This document shows, in pieces, positions 8,223-13,840 of a stretch of DNA of 13,840 bases. The notes under the pieces were generated by a model that saw only the letters and a program-made list of their open reading frames with translations, ran no database searches and was not told where the DNA came from. The position numbers and the translations under genes are program-made. Source of the stretch: JBMZCV01 sp049613665 (lineage in GTDB: Bacteria; Bacteroidota; Bacteroidia; Chitinophagales; UBA2359); contig JBMZCV010000139.1 of NCBI GenBank assembly GCA_049613665.1, positions 1 to 13,840 on the forward strand, in the 5' to 3' direction. The first letter of the stretch is position 1, and the number at the start of each line of letters is the position of its first letter.

Positions 8223-8435
8223 ATGAAATCAATAAAATTTCTTATACTTACTTGTTTCACAATCAGCACTTTGAGTAGCTGTGCAGCTTGGAAAGCCAAA
8301 AAATGTGATTGTCCAAAGTTTTCGGAGCAAACACCCTTAGAACAAGGTTTTGAGTTGGAAAACAATATCAATCCATTCGATAATACGAAAACTGCACAAG
8401 AGTATATAGCAAAAGAATGCAAGCCAGAAAGCTAG
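8223..8435 (+). CDS. Small lipoprotein with CxCPxF motif (second of a tandem pair)
   Basis: A 70-residue predicted lipoprotein beginning MKSIKFLILT, with a hydrophobic signal segment and lipobox LSSC (17-20); Cys20 would be lipidated. The mature part is 51 residues. Close to the lipid anchor it has KKCDCPKFSE (26-35), aligning with RCKECPEFTK of the preceding gene, and both then have a short acidic stretch. This points to tandem duplication followed by divergence. The C-terminal part is polar and ends KECKPES. The gene starts 25 bases after its neighbour and is followed at once by a strong terminator, so the pair is very likely co-transcribed. The family is not one I can name; Cys28 and Cys30 might bind metal or form disulfides, which is a guess. 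Confidence 0.82.
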   Translation: MKSIKFLILTCFTISTLSSCAAWKAKKCDCPKFSEQTPLEQGFELENNINPFDNTKTAQEYIAKECKPES

Positions 8436-8450
8436 TTTTTTAGCAAAAAA

Positions 8451-8484
8451 AAAAGCCTACTACAAAATTTTGTAGTAGGCTTTT
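8451..8484. terminator. Bidirectional rho-independent terminator
   Basis: GCCTACTACAAAA (8455-8467) is followed directly by its exact reverse complement (8468-8480), and flanking A4/T4 extend the perfect palindrome to 34 bp. On the plus strand the hairpin is followed by TTTTATATT; on the minus strand by a run of ten T. It lies between the convergent lipoprotein and phasin-like genes and can end both transcripts. Confidence 0.92.
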
Positions 8485-8516
8485 ATATTGTAATTCTATT
8501 GTTTTTTTCAATACCC

Positions 8517-9071
8517 CTAGACTTCTACAATAGCTTCTATCTCACCTGCTGTCGGATTTTGAAGTGCTGCAACAGCAGCTTCTAATTTTTCAACTCGTTG
8601 TTTTAGTAAGTCAATTTCAGAAGTTTTCGTTTTGCCAAAGCTTGCATTTATATTCAAACGCTCACTCAACATATCTCTCACTTCTTGCGTTTTTTGCTCA
8701 AAACGATGTCTTATTTTTTCGCTTTCTTCTACCAAAGAACCCACCAAATTTGAGCCATCTTCAGTAGTGATTTTTCCTTTTTCTACCAACTCATCAACGA
8801 CCTTATCAAAGCGTTCTCTAGCCATATTGAGCCATTGAAAACCCATGTCAGCTAATTGTTGAATGAAGTCCTCCGACTTTTTTTTGCTTTCACTACCTGC
8901 TTCGATAGCTTCTTCTATCATTTCGAGCGTATCAGGATTTGTTTCTTCTACTGTATCTTGTACCGTTTCTTCTGCCACCTCAAACAGATTTGTTGTTTCT
9001 TCTGTTTTAGGAGTTTCTTCTTTTGGCAAATTTTTATTTGCGTCTGTATCGGGCAAAAATATTTCCTTCAT
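8517..9071 (-). CDS. Phasin-like / PHA granule-associated-type coiled-coil protein
   Basis: A 184-residue hydrophilic, acidic protein. The first 65 residues are Glu/Thr-rich and look disordered. From about 68 to 170 it resembles the phasin-like family annotated as polyhydroxyalkanoate granule-associated protein: a helical block FDKVVDELVEKGKITTEDG (88-106), a long charged helix to about 138, SERLNI (136-141), and a final heptad-like helix LLKQRVEKLEAAVAAL (155-170) suited to oligomerisation. In characterised members such proteins coat PHA granules or bind DNA and polymer-synthesis enzymes. Many Bacteroidota carry this family without known PHA synthesis, and no phaC is in the window, so a granule role is uncertain. 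The gene is 50 bp downstream of aat and probably in its transcript. No signal peptide is seen, so it is cytoplasmic. Confidence 0.75.
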   Translation of the reverse strand: MKEIFLPDTDANKNLPKEETPKTEETTNLFEVAEETVQDTVEETNPDTLEMIEEAIEAGSESKKKSEDFIQQLADMGFQWLNMARERFDKVVDELVEKGKITTEDGSNLVGSLVEESEKIRHRFEQKTQEVRDMLSERLNINASFGKTKTSEIDLLKQRVEKLEAAVAALQNPTAGEIEAIVEV

Positions 9072-9121
9072 GCCTATTTTTTGTTTTTTTTATTTTGAAT
9101 AAATATGTTTATAATGTAAAG

Positions 9122-9811
9122 CTATATGTCTAAAGACCATTTTTTTTGCAGAGTTTCTTGCTGCAAACATTTGTTTAAACTGTTTATAAATTGAGTGCGT
9201 GACATATTTTTTGCACCTAAACTTTCGAGATGCTTTGTATAAACTTGGCAATCAATCAAATCAAATTGCCACTTTTGCAACTGTTTTACGAGCGTGATAT
9301 AACCTGTTTTTGAGGCATTACTTTCATGAGCAAACATTGACTCGCCAAAAAAACAGCTACCCAAAGCGACACCATACAAACCACCGACCAATTCATTATT
9401 TTTGTTCCAAACCTCTACCGAATGAGCCAAACCAACGTGATGCAAATATTGATAAGCCGCCAACATTTCTTCGGTTATCCAAGTACCACTTTGGCCTGTT
9501 CGCTTTTTTTGCTGACAATTTCTGACAACATCTTCAAAATTTTCGTCAAGTGTGATGCGAAACAATTGTTTTTTTAAAACTTGCTTCATACTTTTCGAGA
9601 TTTTTATATCTTCGGGCAACATCGCAAAACGAGGATTGGGCGACCACCACAAAATAGGTTCTGACTCGCTATACCAAGGAAAAATGCCCATGGAATAAGC
9701 CAACAACAAACGACGTGCAGAAAGGTCTCCACCAAAAGCTAATAGACCATCATCTTCGGCCAAAAATGGAGATGGAAAAACAAGTTCATTTGTTAGTTTA
9801 TATACAGGCAT
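9122..9811 (-). CDS. aat: Leucyl/phenylalanyl-tRNA--protein transferase
   Basis: A 229-residue cytoplasmic enzyme that moves Leu or Phe from aminoacyl-tRNA onto proteins with an N-terminal Arg or Lys, creating N-degrons that ClpS hands to ClpAP-type protease. The family motifs are all visible: FPSPFLAEDDGLLAFGGDL (12-30), YSMGIFPWY (39-47), LWWSPNPR (54-61), HSVEVW (130-135), GSCFFGESMF (151-160) and DCQ (187-189). Glu157 and Gln189 correspond to the catalytic-site residues Glu156 and Gln188 of the E. coli enzyme. Length is close to the usual 230-240. It lies 74 bp after clpS on the same strand, with the phasin-like gene 50 bp further on. No convincing promoter is seen in the clpS-aat gap (only an imperfect TAGCTTTT at 9830-9823), so co-transcription with clpS is likely. 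Confidence 0.97.
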   Translation of the reverse strand: MPVYKLTNELVFPSPFLAEDDGLLAFGGDLSARRLLLAYSMGIFPWYSESEPILWWSPNPRFAMLPEDIKISKSMKQVLKKQLFRITLDENFEDVVRNCQQKKRTGQSGTWITEEMLAAYQYLHHVGLAHSVEVWNKNNELVGGLYGVALGSCFFGESMFAHESNASKTGYITLVKQLQKWQFDLIDCQVYTKHLESLGAKNMSRTQFINSLNKCLQQETLQKKWSLDI

Positions 9812-9885
9812 AGTTTTTTTGCAAAAGCTAAAGTAAGCTTATTTAAATTTGTTTTATAAAATGCTGACAGTCAATGTTTTATGTA

Positions 9886-10182
9886 TTAATCATATTCTAA
9901 AGTAGCACCAATGCCACGTTCAACAAAAGCTTCACGCATAGGTTTTAGCGTTTGCTCATCGCCTTCTTGTACTGCATATCGCCCTTTAAAATGTATAATC
10001 ATTGCACATTGTTCGGCTTGGTGAGGAGTATGTTTACAAATATCTATTAAAGATTTAATAACCCACTCAAACGTATTGATTTCATCATTGTGCAAGACTA
10101 AACGACAAGCATTGCCTAAAATAGAATTCAGCAATTCATCAATATCTTCTTTAACAATTTCACGAGTAGAGGTGTTATACAT
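9886..10182 (-). CDS. clpS: ClpS, N-degron adaptor of the Clp protease
   Basis: A 98-residue adaptor that binds proteins with bulky N-terminal residues and delivers them to the ClpA/ClpC unfoldase. The N-terminal 25 residues are the flexible extension that engages the unfoldase. The folded core has the N-degron pocket signature LVLHNDEINTFEWV (28-41). Asn32, Asp33 and His64 match the E. coli residues Asn34, Asp35 and His66 that hold the alpha-amino group. Position 34 is Glu where E. coli has Asp36, and the gatekeeper Met40 of E. coli is Phe38 here. The neighbour is aat rather than clpA, so the adaptor and the enzyme that makes its substrates are encoded together. The gene has its own well-spaced promoter about 100 bp upstream. 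The start at 10182 gives a normal length. Confidence 0.96.
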   Translation of the reverse strand: MYNTSTREIVKEDIDELLNSILGNACRLVLHNDEINTFEWVIKSLIDICKHTPHQAEQCAMIIHFKGRYAVQEGDEQTLKPMREAFVERGIGATLEYD

Positions 10183-10283
10183 AACTTTTACTTTATTGAG
10201 TGAGAGTTTAACTATGTTTTGTTAGCTAAAAACTAAAGCATAACCTTAAAACAGTAAGAGCAAGTTTTTAGTTCACTATTTCA

Positions 10284-10313
10284 CAAAAATAAGCTTTTTT
10301 TGATATTTTTCAA
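10284..10313 (-). promoter_or_regulatory. clpS promoter (Bacteroidota sigma-ABfr-type)
   Basis: On the minus strand the -7 box at 10291-10284 reads TATTTTTG, an exact TAnnTTTG. TTG lies at 10313-10311 with a 19-base spacer, the preferred geometry. Transcription would start near 10277 and give a leader of about 95 bases before the clpS ATG at 10182. Confidence 0.65.
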
Positions 10314-10357
10314 ATGACTTATTAAGATGTTTTTAGAATCTAAGCTGTCAGACCAGA

Positions 10358-10460
10358 ATAATGTGGCATTTCGTTGAAGTTAACACTTTGATTTTCAATA
10401 TGTTAGCACAAAGTTACCTATTATTAAATATTGTTTGACACTTAGTAGTTTTCAAATTTT
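10358..10460 (+). repeat. Interspersed repeat, copy B
   Basis: Landmarks are GAAGTTAACA at 10376-10385, TGTTAGCA at 10401-10408 and ATTAAATA at 10423-10430, with 47 bases between the GAAG and ATTAAA starts. TTGTTTGACACT and TTTTCAAATTTT (to 10460) follow. GTTAAC and GTTAGC can pair as an imperfect stem. It is the closest relative of copy A, with matching order and spacing of every block. Confidence 0.7.
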
Positions 10461-10534
10461 AGAACAGGCTATTTTCTTTAAAAAATTAACTTTCATAAAA
10501 AAAATATATGAAGTTGAGTATTTGGAAAAAAATA

Positions 10535-10605
10535 TTCTGCAACTTGCAGAAGCTAACAGGTTGAAACTCAGTGTTTAAGTATCAAATCGTCTTATTATTA
10601 AATAT
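10535..10605 (+). repeat. Interspersed repeat, copy C (overlaps a glycosyltransferase stop codon)
   Basis: The copy opens with a near-perfect palindrome, TTCTGCAA (10535-10542) and TTGCAGAA (10544-10551) separated by one base. It continues GAAGCTAACAGG (10549-10560) and reaches ATTAAATA at 10597-10604, 48 bases from GAAG to ATTAAA. Its 5' part is nearly the same as copy D (TTGCAGAAGCTAAYAGG in both). The 3' half is cut short by the glycosyltransferase gene. Confidence 0.65.
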
Positions 10606-11695
10606 CGCTAAAAAGTTTTAAGTATGCTTTTTGTTGCGATACTACTGAATAGCGTTTTTCAATTGTTTTTCGGCCTGATTTTCCTAATTGTTGTCGATAA
10701 GTAGGCGATTCTATCAAAATACTTAGCTTTTCGAGCCATTCTGATGCTTGAGTTGCAAACAATCCATTTTTGTTGTTTTCTATGATTTCGGTATTTACGC
10801 CAACAGGCGAAACAAGTGCAGGAATGCCCAAAGCCATATATTGCAAAGCCTTAAAACCACATTTTCCTTGTTCCCATTCCGTATCGAAAAGTGGCATAAT
10901 GCCTATATCAAAACACATTAAATCTGCTATTTCAGTTTCTTTGTTCCAATTCTTATAAACAATAAAATCTTTATTGATTTTTGGCTTTTTATTTGAAATA
11001 ATATGAAATTCAATAGGATATTTTTTTGCCAACTCTTCCATTATTTCGTAAACTATATCCAAGTAAATCATAGTTGAAAAAGAACCCGTCCAACCTATTA
11101 CAGTTTTTTCTTTTTTTTCATGTGTTTTTATCTGATTATGAAGGTTTTGAGTGTCAATTGTTGTTGGAATGTAAATTGTATTTTCGTTAATTTTTTTGAC
11201 ATAATCACACAAAAAATAATTGCCACAAGAGACCTTATATGCCCAAGAACACAGTTTTTCGGTCTTATTTTTGGAATGTCGCAAACGTGCAATAAATGTA
11301 TTATTTATAGCTGTTTGCTGTTTCCAAATAGCATCATCAAAATCAAGAATGATTTTTTTCTTTAACACTTTTGTAGCAAAAAATTCAAAAAAAGGCGGCC
11401 CTATTAAAGTTGCTTCTCGATAGATAAAAAGATAGTCATATTTTGAAATAGAGAACAATAAAAAAAAGCGTTTTAGCAAAGATTTTAATATGCTAAAAAT
11501 TTTAAAAAATAATTTTGAGTTGTTATATAGTTTGTTGTTTGTTGTTTCATCTAAAAACGGAAAAATGGAAATTGTATATCCTTCATTGGTTAAAAAATCA
11601 AGATATTGTTCATATCTAAAACGTTGGCCAGCAACTATTCCATGAGGATATGGACAGATAATAGCTATTTTTTTATGTTGTTTTTTTGTGTTCAT
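10598..11695 (-). CDS. Glycosyltransferase, GT-B fold, GT4-like (second gene of pair)
   Basis: A 365-residue cytoplasmic glycosyltransferase expected to add a sugar from a nucleotide donor to a surface-glycan intermediate. The N-terminal domain begins KIAIICPYPHGIVAGQRFRYEQYL (9-32), with a Gly-rich acceptor-side loop. ILDFDDAIW (116-124) lies mid-domain. The C-terminal donor domain has GWTGSFST (201-208) and KCGFKALQYMALGIPALVSPVGVN (278-301), typical of a GT4 subgroup. In that block Gln285 stands where the second Glu of the EX7E motif usually is, a change seen in this subgroup. The start at 11695 overlaps the stop of the upstream glycosyltransferase by 4 bp (ATGA), so translation is coupled. 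The stop codon lies inside an interspersed repeat. Sugar and acceptor cannot be predicted. Confidence 0.9.
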   Translation of the reverse strand: MNTKKQHKKIAIICPYPHGIVAGQRFRYEQYLDFLTNEGYTISIFPFLDETTNNKLYNNSKLFFKIFSILKSLLKRFFLLFSISKYDYLFIYREATLIGPPFFEFFATKVLKKKIILDFDDAIWKQQTAINNTFIARLRHSKNKTEKLCSWAYKVSCGNYFLCDYVKKINENTIYIPTTIDTQNLHNQIKTHEKKEKTVIGWTGSFSTMIYLDIVYEIMEELAKKYPIEFHIISNKKPKINKDFIVYKNWNKETEIADLMCFDIGIMPLFDTEWEQGKCGFKALQYMALGIPALVSPVGVNTEIIENNKNGLFATQASEWLEKLSILIESPTYRQQLGKSGRKTIEKRYSVVSQQKAYLKLFSDI

Positions 11696-12924
11696 TTTTC
11701 TAAAATTTCTTTATAAACACCTGCATATTTTGCAGCTCCTTGCTTCAAATCATAATATTTTTGTGCATTTTTTCGGATTAAAGCTGGATTTTTAGCCAAT
11801 AAATTTGGAATATATGTTATAGCTTCTCTAAAGCTTTTTTCACTCAGTTTTTTTAAAGCAATTCCGCCTTTTGTTTGCTCTAAAACTTCGCCAACATCAC
11901 CAATTTCTGCATTTGCAATAGCAGGAATACCCATAGCTAAAATTTCACCTAACTTTGTGGGTGAGCAAGCGATTCGTGAATAGCCTTTTTTTATAAAAAA
12001 TAAACTAATATCTGAAACTGACAACAAATTTGGTACGTCTTTTCTATTGGCTGAAATAATGTAAACATCACTTTTCTTTAAATGAAAGTTTGGCAAGCGT
12101 TCATAAATAACACTAGCTTTTTCGCCAGAAATAAATAAAAATTGAGCTGTTGGATAAGTCTCTTTTAAGATAGCGAAAAAATGCAACATTTCATCTAGCA
12201 AATACCATGTTCCGATAGAACCTAAGTAGCTGATAATGAGAGCATTAGCATCAAAACCTAAGTTTTCTCTGTTTTGTAGTTTAATATACTTTTCGGTCAA
12301 AAAAAACAAATTAAAATCTGTGCAGCAAGGTATCATTTCGATAGGAGTTTGCTGAAAATTAGGCCATTTTTTCATTTCATCTTTACCTGCTTTGCTCACA
12401 GAAATTAGATAGTCGGCTTCATTAAGATATGTTATTTCCTTTTTTTTATAAATTTGATAAGCCAGCCAATAAAAAGGGTTTTTCAAATTCCATAAGCCGC
12501 CATCTACTCGCTCATCTACCCAAAAACCTCGCATGTCAAAAAGAAATTTTATACCGCATTTTTTTTTCAAAAAACGACTAACATCTGCTGGAATATAACT
12601 CCTACAATGTGTCATATCAAACTGATGCTTTTGATGTAGTTGTAAAGCCTTTTTTTTGAGCAAATAAATATCGTAATATTTAGCTAAAATAGGGGGGCTT
12701 TCACTAAATGTCAATGTTTCCCAATTGATGTCATTGGCTTGTAGTAGTTTTTGAATATATGTTCCTCTTGCTTTATATTTTTCTTTTTTTTCACAGCTCA
12801 AAATCGTGAATTTATAGCCATATTGTCGTAGTTCGATAAGATAAGGTATAACCTGAGATTGTCCTAAAAAACCAGTCATACCATCATAGGATATATATAG
12901 TATATGTTTTTTTTGTGTGTGCAT
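11692..12924 (-). CDS. Glycosyltransferase, GT-B fold, GT4-like (first gene of pair)
   Basis: A 410-residue glycosyltransferase, probably in capsule, exopolysaccharide or O-antigen assembly. The N-terminal domain starts HILYISYDGMTGFLGQSQVIPYL (7-29), as in GT4-like enzymes. HCRSYIPADV (107-116) and FDMRGFWVDERVDGG (129-143) follow; the latter is a conserved acceptor-domain block. The donor domain has SYLGSIGTWY (232-241) and SPTKLGEILAMGIPAIAN (321-338). Glu327 matches the second Glu of EX7E, while the first position is Ala319. No membrane segment or signal is seen, so it is cytoplasmic. It is the promoter-proximal gene of a two-gene unit. The coding sequence is rich in A/T, with many poly-Lys and poly-Phe tracts, and looks more AT-rich than nbaC or the aat gene, as is common for variable glycan loci. 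Sugar specificity is unknown. Confidence 0.9.
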   Translation of the reverse strand: MHTQKKHILYISYDGMTGFLGQSQVIPYLIELRQYGYKFTILSCEKKEKYKARGTYIQKLLQANDINWETLTFSESPPILAKYYDIYLLKKKALQLHQKHQFDMTHCRSYIPADVSRFLKKKCGIKFLFDMRGFWVDERVDGGLWNLKNPFYWLAYQIYKKKEITYLNEADYLISVSKAGKDEMKKWPNFQQTPIEMIPCCTDFNLFFLTEKYIKLQNRENLGFDANALIISYLGSIGTWYLLDEMLHFFAILKETYPTAQFLFISGEKASVIYERLPNFHLKKSDVYIISANRKDVPNLLSVSDISLFFIKKGYSRIACSPTKLGEILAMGIPAIANAEIGDVGEVLEQTKGGIALKKLSEKSFREAITYIPNLLAKNPALIRKNAQKYYDLKQGAAKYAGVYKEILEK

Positions 12925-12983
12925 GATTTGTTTATAAAGTGAGATTTAGTTTTTCATGCTAATAAATAAGAAGGCAAACAATA

Positions 12984-13080
12984 TTATTCCACAAATTGCA
13001 GAAGCTAATAGGATAACTATCTATTCGTTAGCAAAAATGTCCATTTATTAAAAAATTCTTGGTACTTGAAAGAACAAAAT
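12984..13080 (+). repeat. Interspersed repeat, copy D
   Basis: Landmarks are TTGCAGAAGCTAATAGG at 12996-13012, CGTTAGCAAAAA at 13026-13037 and ATTAAA at 13047-13052, with 46 bases between GAAG and ATTAAA. TTCTTGGTACTTGAAAG follows. GCTAA (13004-13008) and TTAGC (13028-13032) form a hairpin stem. It lies upstream of the minus-strand glycosyltransferase pair, with copy C at the other end of that pair. Confidence 0.7.
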
Positions 13081-13151
13081 ATTGTATGTAAAAGCTTGAA
13101 TAAATAAAAAATAATAGCTTGTCATTTTTTAAAAAATTAAACATAAAGAAC

Positions 13152-13182
13152 TTGCTAATCTAAAAATAAACTATTAACTTTA
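13152..13182 (+). promoter_or_regulatory. Candidate promoter in the non-coding region
   Basis: TTG at 13152-13154 is followed after 20 bases by TAACTTTA (13175-13182), which fits TAnnTTTG except for the last base. Spacing is as expected for Bacteroidota. Transcription would begin near 13189. Confidence 0.35.
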
Positions 13183-13188
13183 GAAAAA

Positions 13189-13290
13189 GCAAATGTTACC
13201 AATATGTTATATAAAGATAGATAGAATACAAAATGGGATATAGGATAGGGACGGGTGAATAGTTTAACAACTTGAAACTCGTCTCTTTTT
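13189..13290 (+). ncRNA. Possible small RNA of about 100 bases
   Basis: The interval runs from the start predicted by the promoter-like element at 13152-13182 to the T-run of a terminator-like hairpin at 13248-13290. It encodes no plausible peptide, and the sequence does not resemble an RNA family I know. The call rests only on the order promoter, transcript, terminator, so it is tentative. Confidence 0.28.
13248..13290 (+). terminator. Terminator-like hairpin with T-run
   Basis: GGGACGGGT (13248-13256) pairs with ACTCGTCTC (13277-13285) as a 9-bp stem with two G-U pairs, across a 20-base loop. TTTTT (13286-13290) follows immediately. This is one of the few GC-rich patches in the region. The large loop lowers certainty. 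Confidence 0.45.
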
Positions 13291-13521
13291 ATTATGAAAA
13301 AAAACAATGTCTTTTAGCGAGAAAAATTTGCTGTTTTTCGCCCAAAAAAGGGAATAAAACTTACAAACATTGAGTTTCTTAGCTTAAAAAAAAGTATATC
13401 TTAACTCTTTCAAAAAAACACTAAAACAATCTCTAAAGCGAGAATAGCTGAAGCATTATGCAATAAATGAGCAACTTATTGCTAAAATCTTGAAAAATAA
13501 GCGTATTAGTGTCTGTAATTT

Positions 13522-13777
13522 AATCTGTTCGACTACTTATTTTAATAAGTTAGATGAAAAATCTATTTTTTTTTTGTTAAATTAGGCGGAAAATATGTTA
13601 AAATTTTGGACATTTCAATATAAAATCACTTTTTTTTGCTACAATATAATTAAATGTCCTTAATTTCGCCTTTGTGAATAGTTTTTGTCTTTTTTTGATG
13701 AGACTATTCTTAGATAAGTGCCAAATACTATACTAATAAATGAACGATTTGTAGAATAAATCTGTCTGACTACTTAT
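13522..13777 (+). repeat. Pair of 19-bp direct repeats
   Basis: AATCTGTTCGACTACTTAT (13522-13540) recurs as AATCTGTCTGACTACTTAT (13759-13777), 17 of 19 identical and 237 bp apart. Short upstream matches (TCTGTA against TTTGTA) suggest a somewhat longer diverged repeat. The interval between them holds the hairpin GAATAGT (13676-13682) with ACTATTC (13703-13709). Confidence 0.5.
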
Positions 13778-13813
13778 AGTAAATAAAAAATTACTTTCAA
13801 TAAAATATTAATT

Positions 13814-13840
13814 ATGTCTGATTTTTCAGTAAATGTTGCC
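13814..13840 (+). CDS. Possible start of a gene cut by the window edge
   Basis: ATG at 13814 opens nine codons (MSDFSVNVA) to the end of the window, after an in-frame stop at 13784 and an A/T-rich leader like those of other genes here. Too short to judge. The surrounding TATTAAT..GTCTGA also resembles the start of the left-end repeat, so it may not be coding at all. Confidence 0.25.

Larger units (their letters stand above)
10183..10597. other. Non-coding region between clpS and the glycosyltransferases
   Basis: This 415-bp gap contains the clpS promoter and leader (10183-10313) and two interspersed repeat copies (B at 10358-10460, C at 10535-10605). No open frame of interest and no tRNA-like fold were seen. 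Confidence 0.8.
12925..13840. other. Long non-coding stretch at the right end
   Basis: This 916-bp AT-rich region has no convincing gene except a possible start at the last bases. It holds interspersed repeat copy D, a promoter and terminator pair (13152-13290), hairpins with arms 13317-13326/13334-13341, 13460-13466/13476-13482 and 13676-13682/13703-13709, and a repeated 19-mer (13522 and 13759). I see no tRNA, tmRNA or recognisable riboswitch. Confidence 0.75.

Noticed and set aside
8564..9102. Plus-strand open frames opposite the phasin-like gene
   Set aside because: Ser/Phe/Cys-rich translations typical of the reverse of an acidic Glu/Lys-rich coding sequence.

Overview
The window looks like chromosomal DNA of a low-GC member of the Bacteroidota, plausibly a marine Cytophagia-type organism, though the genus cannot be read from the sequence. 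The reasons are promoter-like elements of the Bacteroidota form TTG-N19/20-TAnnTTTG (upstream of clpS, DUF262 and in the right-hand non-coding region), weak or absent Shine-Dalgarno sequences, short lipoproteins with LSSC lipoboxes, a bacterial-type 3-hydroxyanthranilate dioxygenase, and an AddB-like PD-(D/E)XK protein of the kind found in this phylum. No rRNA, tRNA, CRISPR array, integrase or transposase was seen.

Layout, left to right. Positions 1-207 hold two tandem copies of a 104-bp non-coding repeat. An MsbA-type ABC exporter follows on the minus strand (297-2114). Divergent from it, on the plus strand, are a DUF262/DUF1524 protein related to GmrSD modification-dependent nucleases (2356-4122) and a 1007-residue AddB/RecB-like PD-(D/E)XK nuclease (4225-7248). 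Next on the plus strand are 3-hydroxyanthranilate 3,4-dioxygenase (7428-7943) and two tiny tandem lipoproteins (8021-8197, 8223-8435), closed by a 34-bp palindromic terminator that can serve both strands.

The minus-strand cluster clpS (10182-9886), aat (9811-9122) and a phasin-like protein (9071-8517) runs into that terminator. ClpS and Aat are the adaptor and the aminoacyl-transferase of the bacterial N-degron pathway, so this pairing is functionally coherent. A well-formed promoter lies in front of clpS. Further right, two minus-strand family-4-type glycosyltransferases (12924-11692 and 11695-10598, overlapping by 4 bp) probably belong to a surface polysaccharide locus. The last 916 bp (12925-13840) are essentially non-coding, with hairpins, a promoter-plus-terminator pair that could define a small RNA, repeats, and possibly the first codons of another gene at the very edge.

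The least expected feature is a degenerate interspersed repeat of about 70-100 bp, seen four times and only between genes (near 7311-7410, 10358-10460, 10535-10605 and 12984-13080). It has a fixed distance of 46-48 bp between a GAAGCTAAC-like and an ATTAAA motif and usually an internal inverted repeat. I see no clearly new multi-gene system. The most useful leads are this repeat family, the twin lipoproteins, the cysteine-poor C-terminus of the nuclease, and the clpS-aat-phasin-like arrangement.
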